Shown here in pieces: positions 1 to 7,143 of a stretch of 22,919 bases of DNA. Source of the stretch: JANOYC01 sp031428675. GTDB lineage: Bacteria; Actinomycetota; Actinomycetes; Actinomycetales; Microbacteriaceae. How positions within the stretch are numbered: the stretch's first letter is position 1; each line of letters starts with the position of its first letter. The stretch is from positions 1 through 22,919 of the forward strand of contig JANOYC010000102.1 in assembly GCA_031428675.1 (NCBI GenBank), given 5' to 3'. The notes beneath the pieces are model-generated. The model did no database searches. It was not told the origin of the DNA and worked only from the letters and a program-made list of their open reading frames with translations. The translations under genes and the position numbers were made by a program.

Positions 1-98
1 TCGACGCCGGGCGCGATGAGACCGGCGGGCTCGACTCCGGCCGCGCGCAGAGTGGCAAGTCGAGCCGGAGACGTGGAGGCGAGGTAGAGACGCGAGAC
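1..98 (-). CDS. maf: Maf-type nucleotide pyrophosphatase, 5' fragment
   Basis: Only the first 32 codons are in the window; the gene runs off the left edge. The readable N-terminus contains LYLASTSPARL followed by a LRAAG and APGVD stretch, which is the conserved opening of Maf/HAM1-like nucleoside triphosphate pyrophosphatases (LAS-SPRR-type phosphate-binding motif). Maf proteins hydrolyse non-canonical or modified NTPs in the cytoplasm. No ATG, GTG or TTG lies in frame between an upstream in-frame TAG (plus-strand bases 105-107) and the LYLAS motif. I placed the start at a GTC at 96-98, preceded by AGGAG; this start is uncertain. In related actinobacteria maf usually sits directly beside accE; here about 6.8 kb separates them. 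Confidence 0.75.
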
Positions 99-105
99 GG
101 ACTCC

Positions 106-111
106 TATGCT
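106..111 (+). promoter_or_regulatory. -10 box of a leaderless promoter for the RNA methyltransferase gene
   Basis: TATGCT lies exactly 6 nt before the GTG start at 118, so transcription would begin at or next to the start codon. The same spacing recurs before five other genes in this window. No clear -35 box and no Shine-Dalgarno sequence are visible. Confidence 0.55.
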
Positions 112-117
112 CGATGG

Positions 118-1350
118 GTGGATGTAACACGCGGCGACGTACTTGAGCTCGAGATTACCAACATGGCGCATGGCGGAGTTGCGGTTGCCCGGCACGAGGG
201 GCGGGTGATCTTCGTGAGCGATACGCTGCCTGGCGAACGCGTCCGCGCTCGCGTGAGTGAGGCATCGAAGAAGAGCTTCTGGCGCGCCGAAACGGTGGAG
301 GTGCTCGAAGCGTCCCCGCACCGCGTCGACCATGTCTGGGCGGAAGCGTCGGTCGACCGCGATCCGGATGAGCGGGCCGGCGGAGCGGAATACGGGCACA
401 TCGCCCTCGCGCACCAGAGGAAGCTCAAAGCCTTCGTGGTGGCCGACTCGCTATCGCGGATGGCGAAGGTCGATGCTGAACCCGCTGTCGAAGCTATCAA
501 CGGCGATGACGCCTCCGGCGGCACTGGATGGCGAACGCGCGTGCGCCTGCACGTCGATCAAGCGGGGCGGCTGGGGCCGTTCTCGGCGCGCTCCCACACG
601 GTCGTGCCGGTATCCGATCTTCCACTCGCTGTCGACGAGATTCGTTCGGCCGCGCCGCTCGATCAACTCTTCCCCGGCGAGGAATCGGTGGAACTGCTCG
701 CACCCTCGACCGGCGGCGTTCGGATGATCGTCGGCAAGCAGAAGCCTTCCATCATTCGAGAGCTCGTCGGTGGTCGCGAGTTCAGGCTCCGCGACAGCGG
801 GTTCTGGCAGGTTCACCGCGGCGCGGCCGCGACGCTGTCGGTCGCCGTTCAACAGGCGATTGACGAGGCGCTCTTTGATCCGCGCGCGGCGAACCTCGAT
901 CTCTACGGCGGCGTTGGGTTGCTGGCTGCCGCGGTGGGCGACCGATTCGGCTCGACGGTGCGCATCACGAGTGTCGAGAATGACCCAATTGCAACCGAGG
1001 ATGCTGCGGAGAACCTTGCGGACTGGGTCGGTGCCTCGGCGGTTACGGCTCGGGTCGATCGCTGGTTGCATGCTGCGCGTGGCACTCTCACGGCGACGGA
1101 AAGCGCACGGTACCGGGCTGCAACGATCGTGCTCGATCCGCCCCGTTCGGGCGCCGGGCGGGACGTTGTGGAGTCCATCTCCGCGTTGCAACCCGCACAG
1201 ATCGTCTACGTCGCCTGCGATCCCGCTGCGTTCGCCCGCGACGTGGCGACGTTCGGCGAACGCGGCTATGTGCTCACGGCGCTCCGCGCGTTCGACCTCT
1301 TTCCCAACACCCATCACGTCGAGGCGATCGGAACGTTCACACGGGGTTGA
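118..1350 (+). CDS. TRAM-domain class I SAM-dependent RNA methyltransferase (TrmA/RlmD-like)
   Basis: A 410-residue protein of the tRNA/rRNA 5-methyluridine methyltransferase family, expected to methylate a uridine in RNA using SAM. Residues 1-60 form a TRAM-type OB fold (GDVLELEITNMAHGG). The SAM-binding motif DLYGGVGLL is at 261-269, the DPPRSGAG motif at 340-347, the catalytic nucleophile is Cys367 (YVACDP), and the general base is probably Glu402 (HHVEA). The four cysteines that hold the 4Fe-4S cluster in RlmD are absent; that region reads AGGAEYGHI and Cys367 is the only cysteine in the protein. The GTG at 118 is the only sensible start and fits a leaderless promoter. The gene converges on the DUF2207 gene with a 20-nt gap and no obvious terminator. 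Whether the target is tRNA or rRNA cannot be told from sequence. Confidence 0.92.
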   Translation: MDVTRGDVLELEITNMAHGGVAVARHEGRVIFVSDTLPGERVRARVSEASKKSFWRAETVEVLEASPHRVDHVWAEASVDRDPDERAGGAEYGHIALAHQRKLKAFVVADSLSRMAKVDAEPAVEAINGDDASGGTGWRTRVRLHVDQAGRLGPFSARSHTVVPVSDLPLAVDEIRSAAPLDQLFPGEESVELLAPSTGGVRMIVGKQKPSIIRELVGGREFRLRDSGFWQVHRGAAATLSVAVQQAIDEALFDPRAANLDLYGGVGLLAAAVGDRFGSTVRITSVENDPIATEDAAENLADWVGASAVTARVDRWLHAARGTLTATESARYRAATIVLDPPRSGAGRDVVESISALQPAQIVYVACDPAAFARDVATFGERGYVLTALRAFDLFPNTHHVEAIGTFTRG

Positions 1351-1370
1351 CGCCCGCTGCCGATCCGCGG

Positions 1371-3296
1371 TTACCAGCCGCCGCCACCGCCGCCACCCCC
1401 ACCTCCGCCGCTCGAGCCGCCACCACCTGATCCGGAAGACCCTGAAGAAGACGGAGTCGAGCTGAACGACGAGGTTGCCGCCATCGTGAAGCTGCTGACG
1501 GCATCACCGATCGACGACAGCGAGGCCGCCGCACCGAATGCCCCGCCGGTAAGCGTCGACGAAGTTCCGACGTACCAGTCGGGGTGCGAAACGTTGCGCC
1601 CTTCCGCGGCCAATTGAGCGAAGACCCGCGCCCAATGCTCCGCTTGGCCGAACGCGATCGCCCAGGGCATGTAGCGGCTGAAGATGTCCTCGGTCTCATC
1701 GAAGCGGATGCGGTCGGCCTCGGCGGTTTCGATGTATCGCTGGAACCCTGCGAGCTGCAGGTAGACCGCGTGTCCGAGGGCCGTGCGCCTTGCCGCGCGC
1801 GCAGACAATGTGATGGCGATGGCGCAACCGGCGCCAAGACCGATAGGGATGAGGATGAACCGTTCGAGGTCCAGCACGATGAGGCCGAAGAAACCGGCAA
1901 CGGCCGTCACCATGCCCATGACGAGTAGAGGATTGGTTGCTCCGAGCTTGTCCCGAAAGTATCGGTTGGTCGAGACGAAGGAGTCGGTTGACGCATTCAC
2001 CGCGCGCAGACTCGGAGCGAACGTGTTGGTCAAGTTTGACAGGGACACCGATGCTCTGCCGCCGGCAAACAGCGCGGAGAGCAGCAGAGATTCGTGCGCG
2101 ACGAGGTCTTGTGAGTTCGGAGTTCCGGGCCGTGCCATCCGTTTCTTGATTTCAGCGCGTTCCGGAGTTGCTACCAGGCGATAGTCGCGTGCTCGCCGAC
2201 CGGTGCGGCCCCCAATCTCTTCGATTCGCACGTAGCCGCGCACCGCGAGGTCAACCAGGGTGGCTGTCACGTCGGCGCGTCTCTTGGACTTTCGCAGCAC
2301 GCGATTCGCGGCTCCGACAGGAAATCCGATCGGCGGTTCGTACCTGGCCACGATCGTCTGCCGGTACGGCGCGCGAATCACAGGCGCGGTCTCTGCGTGC
2401 GCAGGGATCTCGCCGGGGGTGATCGCTGCGAACATCGAGTCTCGGCGACGAGCAACAACGAGGCCGAGGAAGAAGGCCGGTATCCCCAAAAGGAGAGCGA
2501 GCCCGGTGCCCCAGTTGACAGGGTGGGCGAACGGGTCGGGGCCGTCGTTGCTTCCCTCAAGAATCGGCGGAGTGCCTGGAGCAAGCGGAGCGTCAAGAAT
2601 TGGCTGGGTGCTGGTGAAGGTTCCCACCGGCCAATCGACCACGATCGTCAGGCCTTCGGACGGAGCCAGTCGACGGTGGCTGAACAAGGCACGGTCGTTG
2701 CTTGTGCTCACAGCCGTGCACGGTGTCGTTGCACCCGCGATCCCAGCAAAGCAGGTGCCTCCAGTGGGGCTTGCGGGCGCCTCTACAGTGACACTGATGT
2801 TGCTGAGCTCAACTCCCCAGCGGTCGCCCGTCGCGTTCCAGTACAGCTGCTGAACGACGAGTCCGTCTGGCTGTTGCACCGTGTTGAGCACCCCGGCGAT
2901 GTCGTACTCGAGCACGTACCGCTCGCGCGCGTCCGTTGTGTCGTTGGCATTGCCGACCCGAATCCGATAGCTGTTGTCGAGTGCCGTTGACACGAGCGCC
3001 GATGCATCGGTTGGGCTTGAAACCGTGAGCCCAGAATAGGGATACACGCGGTCGGTAGACGCATCAACTGCGAATCGCGAATTCAGCACGCGCTCGATCC
3101 CGTGCGGATCTTCACGGTCTCCGAAGTTCCAGTCGATCGTCTCGGTGGCATGAACGGTGCCGTCCGGTTCGATGTCGTAGTGAATCGAGAACGATGTCAT
3201 CCGCTCGGCCCCACCGTCGATGAGCACCGAGCAGCCACTGAGAGCGAGCGCGCAGGCCGCCACCGTGATCATGACCGGGGGCACGCGGGCAGACAT
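1371..3296 (-). CDS. DUF2207-family membrane lipoprotein with Gly-rich tail
   Basis: A 641-residue predicted membrane protein of the DUF2207 family; the biochemical role of this family is unknown. The N-terminus is a lipoprotein signal with lipobox LSGC at Cys22. Residues 30-260 are an extracytoplasmic beta-rich region (ETIDWNFGD, HGIERV). A transmembrane helix follows at about 263-282, a cytoplasmic winged-helix-like part at about 310-450, and two further helices at about 455-475 and 479-498. A RYMPWAIAFGQAEHWARVFA segment is typical of the family's C-terminal part, and the protein ends in a Ser/Gly run and a terminal Trp. The open frame extends 68 codons upstream, but ATG 3296 is chosen because the signal peptide starts there and a TATGGT box sits 6 nt before it. 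The gene is divergent from the response-regulator operon, with 85 nt between starts. Confidence 0.88.
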   Translation of the reverse strand: MSARVPPVMITVAACALALSGCSVLIDGGAERMTSFSIHYDIEPDGTVHATETIDWNFGDREDPHGIERVLNSRFAVDASTDRVYPYSGLTVSSPTDASALVSTALDNSYRIRVGNANDTTDARERYVLEYDIAGVLNTVQQPDGLVVQQLYWNATGDRWGVELSNISVTVEAPASPTGGTCFAGIAGATTPCTAVSTSNDRALFSHRRLAPSEGLTIVVDWPVGTFTSTQPILDAPLAPGTPPILEGSNDGPDPFAHPVNWGTGLALLLGIPAFFLGLVVARRRDSMFAAITPGEIPAHAETAPVIRAPYRQTIVARYEPPIGFPVGAANRVLRKSKRRADVTATLVDLAVRGYVRIEEIGGRTGRRARDYRLVATPERAEIKKRMARPGTPNSQDLVAHESLLLSALFAGGRASVSLSNLTNTFAPSLRAVNASTDSFVSTNRYFRDKLGATNPLLVMGMVTAVAGFFGLIVLDLERFILIPIGLGAGCAIAITLSARAARRTALGHAVYLQLAGFQRYIETAEADRIRFDETEDIFSRYMPWAIAFGQAEHWARVFAQLAAEGRNVSHPDWYVGTSSTLTGGAFGAAASLSSIGDAVSSFTMAATSSFSSTPSSSGSSGSGGGGSSGGGGGGGGGGGW

Positions 3297-3302
3297 GTGG
3301 CG

Positions 3303-3308
3303 ACCATA
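3303..3308 (-). promoter_or_regulatory. -10 box of a leaderless promoter for the DUF2207 gene
   Basis: On the minus strand this reads TATGGT and is followed by exactly 6 nt and the ATG at 3296. It supports the shorter start chosen for the DUF2207 gene. Confidence 0.5.
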
Positions 3309-3332
3309 CCCGCTGTCGAGCTCAGTCGCCGA

Positions 3333-3338
3333 TACGAT
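3333..3338 (+). promoter_or_regulatory. Probable -10 box for the response-regulator operon
   Basis: TACGAT resembles an actinobacterial -10 box and would give a leader of about 38 nt containing GGGGGAG (3370-3376), 5 nt before the ATG at 3382. It lies 25-30 bp from the opposing -10 box of the DUF2207 gene, so the two transcription units share a compact divergent control region. No -35 box is obvious. Confidence 0.4.
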
Positions 3339-3381
3339 GGGGGACAGAATCGCGTGTAATGAGGCGGTTGGGGGAGACAGG

Positions 3382-4092
3382 ATGAACGTGGCCGAGAGCA
3401 TCGGAACGGAAGTCGCTGGCGTGAAGCCGGCATCAGGATTGCGCGTCGCCGTCGTTGACGACCACGAATCGGTGAGACTCGGGCTCAAGGCCGCTTTCAT
3501 CGAAGAGGGCTACCAGTTCATCATCGCTGCCGCGACCGTCCAAGAATTTGTGGAGGGGCTGAACGGCCGTGAGGTCGACGTCGTCGTGCTCGACCTGTCT
3601 CTGGGCGACGGATCGACCGTGACCGACAATGTGAAGAATGTGCAGGCAACCGGCTCGGCTGTGCTGATCCACAGCATTGCCGATCGGGTTGCCAGCGTGC
3701 GCGAGGCACTGGCCGCCGGTGCCGCCGGCGTCATTCCGAAGTCGTCGGCTACCAAGGTCGTCATAGCCGCCGCAGCCGCGGTCGCTAGGGGCGACGTGCT
3801 CAACAACCTCGAATGGGCCACCGCCATCGACGCTGACCGCGACTTCGCGAAGGCCCAACTCGGTCGTCGCGAGCGCGAGATCCTGCACTTGTACGCATCC
3901 GGCCTCCCGTTGAAGTTGGCGGCCCAGCAATTGGGCATCGGCTACTCCACCGCTCGTGAGTACCTCGACCGCATCCGCGTCAAGTACGTCGAGGTGGGAC
4001 GGCCTGCACCGACCAAGGTCGACCTTCTGCGCCGAGCCGTAGAAGACGGCATTCTTCCCGGGCTCGACCCGGACGGCGGCGATGGCCAATAG
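3382..4092 (+). CDS. NarL/FixJ-type response regulator
   Basis: A 236-residue transcription factor with an N-terminal receiver domain (about 20-140) and a C-terminal LuxR-type helix-turn-helix (about 153-210). The acidic pair Asp26-Asp27, the phospho-acceptor Asp71 (VVVLDLS), Ser98 and Lys120 are all in place, so phosphorylation by a partner kinase is expected. The HTH region contains RREREILHLYASG and LAAQQLGIGYSTAREYL. The ATG at 3382 has GGGGGAG 5 nt upstream; an in-frame extension to 3220 overlaps the divergent promoter and has no such signal. The gene is the first of three; its stop overlaps the kinase start by 11 nt. The regulated genes are not known. Confidence 0.93.
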   Translation: MNVAESIGTEVAGVKPASGLRVAVVDDHESVRLGLKAAFIEEGYQFIIAAATVQEFVEGLNGREVDVVVLDLSLGDGSTVTDNVKNVQATGSAVLIHSIADRVASVREALAAGAAGVIPKSSATKVVIAAAAAVARGDVLNNLEWATAIDADRDFAKAQLGRREREILHLYASGLPLKLAAQQLGIGYSTAREYLDRIRVKYVEVGRPAPTKVDLLRRAVEDGILPGLDPDGGDGQ

Positions 4093-5383
4093 CGCTCCGG
4101 CCATCCGCAGCGTTCCACAAAACAAGCAGCCGCGAAACCCGATCAGTCGGGCGCAGGTTGAACGGATTCTGTCACGCTCGGTGGGGCTCTTCGGACTGGT
4201 TTTCGGCGCGCAGACCTTCCCGGTCTTTCTGAGTCAGGCCGGTGAGGGGCAGCCGTGGTGGGCCATGCTCGTCGGCATCATCGTTTTCGGAAGTATCGTC
4301 GTCGCTTTCGTGTCGGCCCTCCTCAATCGTGCGGTGGGCATAACGCTCGCACTCGTCGCCTTCTTCTACTTAGTCGCCCTCGGCACGTGGCCATTCGCCG
4401 TCGTTGACCCCGACAACGTCACTCAGGGAAACCACTGGCTGTACTTCCTCCTCACCGTCGCCGCGGCGACCGCCGCGATCGTGTTCTCAACGCGGGTCGC
4501 CACGTTCTACTTGTTCGGCACGAGCGCCATCTACGGAATTATCCGGATGACGCCGCCGGGCGGTGGTGTGCGGTGGGAGCAAGCGGTGCTCGACTCGTTC
4601 TATGCGACCATTCTCGGTGGGGCGATCATCATCATTGCGGCTCTGTTGCGTCAAGCTGCATCGTCGGTCGATCTCGCCCAGGCTGCCGCTCTCGATCGTT
4701 ACTCGAATGCCGTGCGCCAGCACGCCACCGAAGTGGAACGCGTGCAAGTCGATGCGATCGTGCATGACAGCGTGCTCACCACATTGTTGTCTGCTGCGCG
4801 GGCATTCACGCCTGAGGCGAAGAATCTCGCTGCCGTTATGGCGCGGAACGCCATGGCCCATTTGCGAGATGCGGCAAAGATCACGCCCGACGACGGTTCG
4901 ACCGTGAAAATCGCGACCGTAGCACGTCGCATTGCCGATTCCGCGATGGAGATGTCGCCGTCGATCGAAATCCGGACAAAGCACGTCGGAGCGCTGTCTA
5001 TTCCGGTGCACGCGGCCGAAACGATGGTGTCCGCATCGGTGCAGGCGATGGTGAACAGCCTTCAGCACGGCGGCGACGGCGATGTGGCGCGGTGGTTGCG
5101 AATTCGTCCCACCTCGACTGGCGGCATCGACATCGAGGTCGGTGACAACGGCGTCGGCTTCGACACCGAGTCGATGTCGACCGAGCGGCTGGGCGTGCGT
5201 GTCAGCATCATCGAGCGAGTCGCGAATGCCGGCGGTCGAGCGGAGATCAACTCGGCTCCCGGAGTCGGCACGATTGTCACCCTGGTGTGGCCGAATCCAA
5301 ACGCTGCGGCAGGCGACGCCCCGTTCGGGGAGCTCGAGCCGCAGACGCTGAAGCATTCGCGAGACGCGGAGTCCGACGCGTGA
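4082..5383 (+). CDS. DesK/NarX-like sensor histidine kinase
   Basis: A 433-residue membrane kinase, the presumed partner of the response regulator it overlaps. Hydrophobic segments cover about 33-50, 60-82, 84-103, 118-136, 140-155 and 172-190, leaving little extracellular sensor. The dimerisation/phosphoacceptor region has His228-Asp229 (IVHDSVLTTLL). The ATPase domain shows the N box with Asn325 (MVNSLQHG), the G box DNGVGFD at 355-361 and a closing GVGTIVTLVWP. All residues needed for activity appear present. The start ATG lies inside the end of the regulator gene, which implies translational coupling. The stimulus cannot be inferred. Confidence 0.9.
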   Translation: MANSAPAIRSVPQNKQPRNPISRAQVERILSRSVGLFGLVFGAQTFPVFLSQAGEGQPWWAMLVGIIVFGSIVVAFVSALLNRAVGITLALVAFFYLVALGTWPFAVVDPDNVTQGNHWLYFLLTVAAATAAIVFSTRVATFYLFGTSAIYGIIRMTPPGGGVRWEQAVLDSFYATILGGAIIIIAALLRQAASSVDLAQAAALDRYSNAVRQHATEVERVQVDAIVHDSVLTTLLSAARAFTPEAKNLAAVMARNAMAHLRDAAKITPDDGSTVKIATVARRIADSAMEMSPSIEIRTKHVGALSIPVHAAETMVSASVQAMVNSLQHGGDGDVARWLRIRPTSTGGIDIEVGDNGVGFDTESMSTERLGVRVSIIERVANAGGRAEINSAPGVGTIVTLVWPNPNAAAGDAPFGELEPQTLKHSRDAESDA

Positions 5384-6411
5384 ACATCGGAGTCCCGCGC
5401 TCGCTGATTGTGTCGCTCGCGGCCGTGTTCTCGGCGTACCACGTTGTGCTTGCGGCCTACTCGATGAATATCCCGCGCGATCCCGCCCCGGTCATCAGCG
5501 CACTCGCGCTGTACGCCGTCGCAACTTTGGTGAGCCTGTTGCCGGTCGGCCCGTCGCGGATCCCGATCTGGATGGCGGCGTTCAACGTTGCTGTGTCCAT
5601 CACTCTCCCGCTCCTCGTGACGTCCGAACTTGATCCGGGCGAGAAGAACGGATACGCCACCTGGTATGTCGCGGCTGTAGGCACCCTTATGGTGATCACC
5701 TCGACACGGCGGCGACACAGTTTCGCCTGGATGGGCGTCGGCTTCCTCGCTGTGCAGACAGTTGTCTGGGCCGGCCCGGGAGCGCTGGTAGACCTCGGGG
5801 TCGTGGGAAGCATCACCTGGGTGGGCGTCGCGCACGTGCTCAGTTCGGGAATGGCGAAGGCATCACGAGATGCTCAGCGCTTCACGATGGCCGAGCGCGA
5901 GGCCACCGATTGGCAGGCCGCACAAGACGCCCACGTGTCCGAGCGTCAGTTCAGGCTCGGGCAGACGAGCACCATGGCCATTGAGATGCTCAACGTGATC
6001 GCTTCGAAAAAAGGCGAACTGGATGACGCCGACCGGCAGGAGTGTCTCTACCTCGAGGGGGCGATCCGCGACGAGATCCGAGGCCGCCGCCTGTTGAATG
6101 ACGCCGTGCGCACCGAGGTCATGAATGCAAGGCGCCGCGGTGCGGTTGTCTCGTTGCTCGACGAGGGCGGTCTGGATGACGTGGATGCTGTGGAACTTGA
6201 ACGCATCCACAACCAATTGGCCGAGGCGATTCGGAGCACGTCGGCCGACAAGGTGATCGCTCGCACCGTGCAGGAAGGTTCCGCGACCGCCGTAACCGTG
6301 GTGGGACTCACGATCGTCGACGACGGCAGTGCGAGCCTGCTGGGCTACGGAGCGGACGAAGACGAAGACGAGATTGATCTGTGGGTGGAGATTCCCCGCG
6401 CCGGGAACTGA
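5380..6411 (+). CDS. Six-helix membrane protein resembling a kinase without catalytic residues
   Basis: I cannot assign this 343-residue protein to a named family. It has about six membrane helices (8-27, 36-55, 62-82, 94-108, 114-131, 135-155), then a charged helical stretch (about 160-260) and a C-terminal alpha/beta part ending in DLWVEIP. The layout matches the preceding kinase. A by-eye alignment of STMAIEMLNVIASKKGELDD with the kinase's DSVLTTLLSAARAFTPEAKN puts Thr196 where the phospho-acceptor His would be. The C-terminal part has LAEAIRS where an Asn box would sit and VDDGSAS in place of a DNGVGF box. It is therefore possibly a pseudokinase or sensor partner. GTG at 5380 overlaps the kinase stop by 4 nt; an upstream extension inside the kinase gene lacks support. 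Confidence 0.72.
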   Translation: MNIGVPRSLIVSLAAVFSAYHVVLAAYSMNIPRDPAPVISALALYAVATLVSLLPVGPSRIPIWMAAFNVAVSITLPLLVTSELDPGEKNGYATWYVAAVGTLMVITSTRRRHSFAWMGVGFLAVQTVVWAGPGALVDLGVVGSITWVGVAHVLSSGMAKASRDAQRFTMAEREATDWQAAQDAHVSERQFRLGQTSTMAIEMLNVIASKKGELDDADRQECLYLEGAIRDEIRGRRLLNDAVRTEVMNARRRGAVVSLLDEGGLDDVDAVELERIHNQLAEAIRSTSADKVIARTVQEGSATAVTVVGLTIVDDGSASLLGYGADEDEDEIDLWVEIPRAGN

Positions 6412-6461
6412 CGTCGCGGCAGATGACCTCGGAAGGCACTGAGGTAGCGCCAGCGAGAAAA

Positions 6462-6499
6462 GCGAAAAGGCCGGAGATAGAAATCTCCGGCCTTTTCGC
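6462..6499. terminator. Strong bidirectional terminator hairpin
   Basis: A perfect 17-bp inverted repeat (arms 6462-6478 and 6483-6499) with a 4-nt loop. The arms contain AAAAGGCCGG and CCGGCCTTTT, so each strand has a T-run leaving a GC stem. It lies 50 nt after the stop of the kinase operon and faces the carboxylase operon from the other side. Confidence 0.85.
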
Positions 6500-6505
6500 G
6501 AAACC

Positions 6506-6542
6506 CGAGTCAGGGCGATAACCCGAATATCGCCCTGACTCG
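6506..6542. terminator. Second tandem hairpin after the two-component operon
   Basis: A perfect 15-bp inverted repeat (arms 6506-6520 and 6528-6542, 7-nt loop) directly after the first terminator. There is no T-run, so it may be a back-up terminator, a 3'-end stabiliser or a protein-binding site. Confidence 0.6.
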
Positions 6543-6903
6543 CCCCCAGATCATCGGCCTGCTTACCCTAGTCGGCCGGTGACCGGTGGGTGTCACCCTT
6601 GCGGGCTTCACCTAGCAATATCTATAGTCGTCGTTCCACAGGCTGTGGAAAAGTCGTCATTTCGGAGGACTTTGGGGGACGTTTTTGTACCCTCCGCGCC
6701 GAAATCCCCCGTTTTGCCCCTCGTCAGGGGGTGATTTGTGCGGATACCGGGGTACGAATGGCCTGAAAAGAGCGAAAATCGCCATCGACCTGGGGTAGAA
6801 CGACGGGTTTCGTCACGCGGACAACGGATTCCGGCGAATGTGGGCGATCCTCACTGCGAATCGAGCGGAATTCGCCCGCACTTTCGCAATTAGACCCACG
6901 AGA
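6543..6903. other. Gene-free convergent intergenic stretch with inverted repeats
   Basis: No credible coding frame is seen between the terminators and the accE stop. The stretch holds a promoter-like pair (TTGCGG at 6599-6604, 18 nt, TATAGT at 6623-6628) and a 17-bp palindrome at 6634-6650. It also has complementary ATTTCGG (6659-6665) and CCGAAAT (6699-6705), CGGAGG (6663-6668) and CCTCCG (6691-6696), and a CCCCT-AGGGG hairpin at 6717-6730. Together these would suit a small transcript on the plus strand, but nothing proves one. Confidence 0.4.
6634..6650. repeat. 17-bp palindrome TTCCACAG-G-CTGTGGAA
   Basis: Perfect 8-bp arms around one base. It contains the CCACA core found in DnaA boxes but not a full TTATCCACA match. 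It sits where transcription from the upstream TATAGT box would begin, so it could be an operator. Confidence 0.5.
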
Positions 6904-7143
6904 TCAGCCAGCAAACGATCTCCACGCGCCGGGACCGGGCGTGTGGGCCGACCGCAACGCCCGTTGGCTGAGTGTCCACGCGGAAGCAGCGGGCACGCTC
7001 GTTGCTGCTCGCTCTTCCTCGATCTCGGCGATGACGCCATCCATGACCGCGGTGATAGCAGCGAGCTCCTCGGGCGTTGTCTCTCCCGAGTCGATTCGGA
7101 GCCCTAGCTCCGTCGCTGAGGCTGGCTCGTCGCGGTCGATCAC
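6904..7143 (-). CDS. accE: Acyl-CoA carboxylase epsilon subunit
   Basis: A 79-residue protein matching the small actinobacterial acyl-CoA carboxylase epsilon subunit, which binds and activates the alpha-beta carboxylase complex. It shows the family's TPEELAA motif at 23-29, a helical acidic stretch, a SQRALR segment at 59-64 and the closing GPGAWRSF at 70-77. The GTG start overlaps the stop of the carboxylase beta gene by 4 nt (GTGA), so the two are translationally coupled in one operon. Its length is typical of the family. Confidence 0.88.
   Translation of the reverse strand: MIDRDEPASATELGLRIDSGETTPEELAAITAVMDGVIAEIEEERAATSVPAASAWTLSQRALRSAHTPGPGAWRSFAG

Noticed and set aside
451..1317. 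288-residue open frame on the minus strand
   Set aside because: Antisense to the RNA methyltransferase, which has all its catalytic motifs on the plus strand.
3297..3500. 68-codon N-terminal extension of the DUF2207 protein
   Set aside because: It would place residues before a clear lipoprotein signal peptide and would overlap the response-regulator gene; the leaderless promoter points to 3296.
6634..6650. Palindrome as part of a replication origin
   Set aside because: It has the CCACA core of a DnaA box but no cluster of full boxes, no AT-rich unwinding region and no dnaA or dnaN nearby.
6813..7107. Small open frames of 75-90 residues on both strands near the accE gene
   Set aside because: They overlap accE, which matches a known family, or lie in the repeat-rich gap without start signals or motifs.
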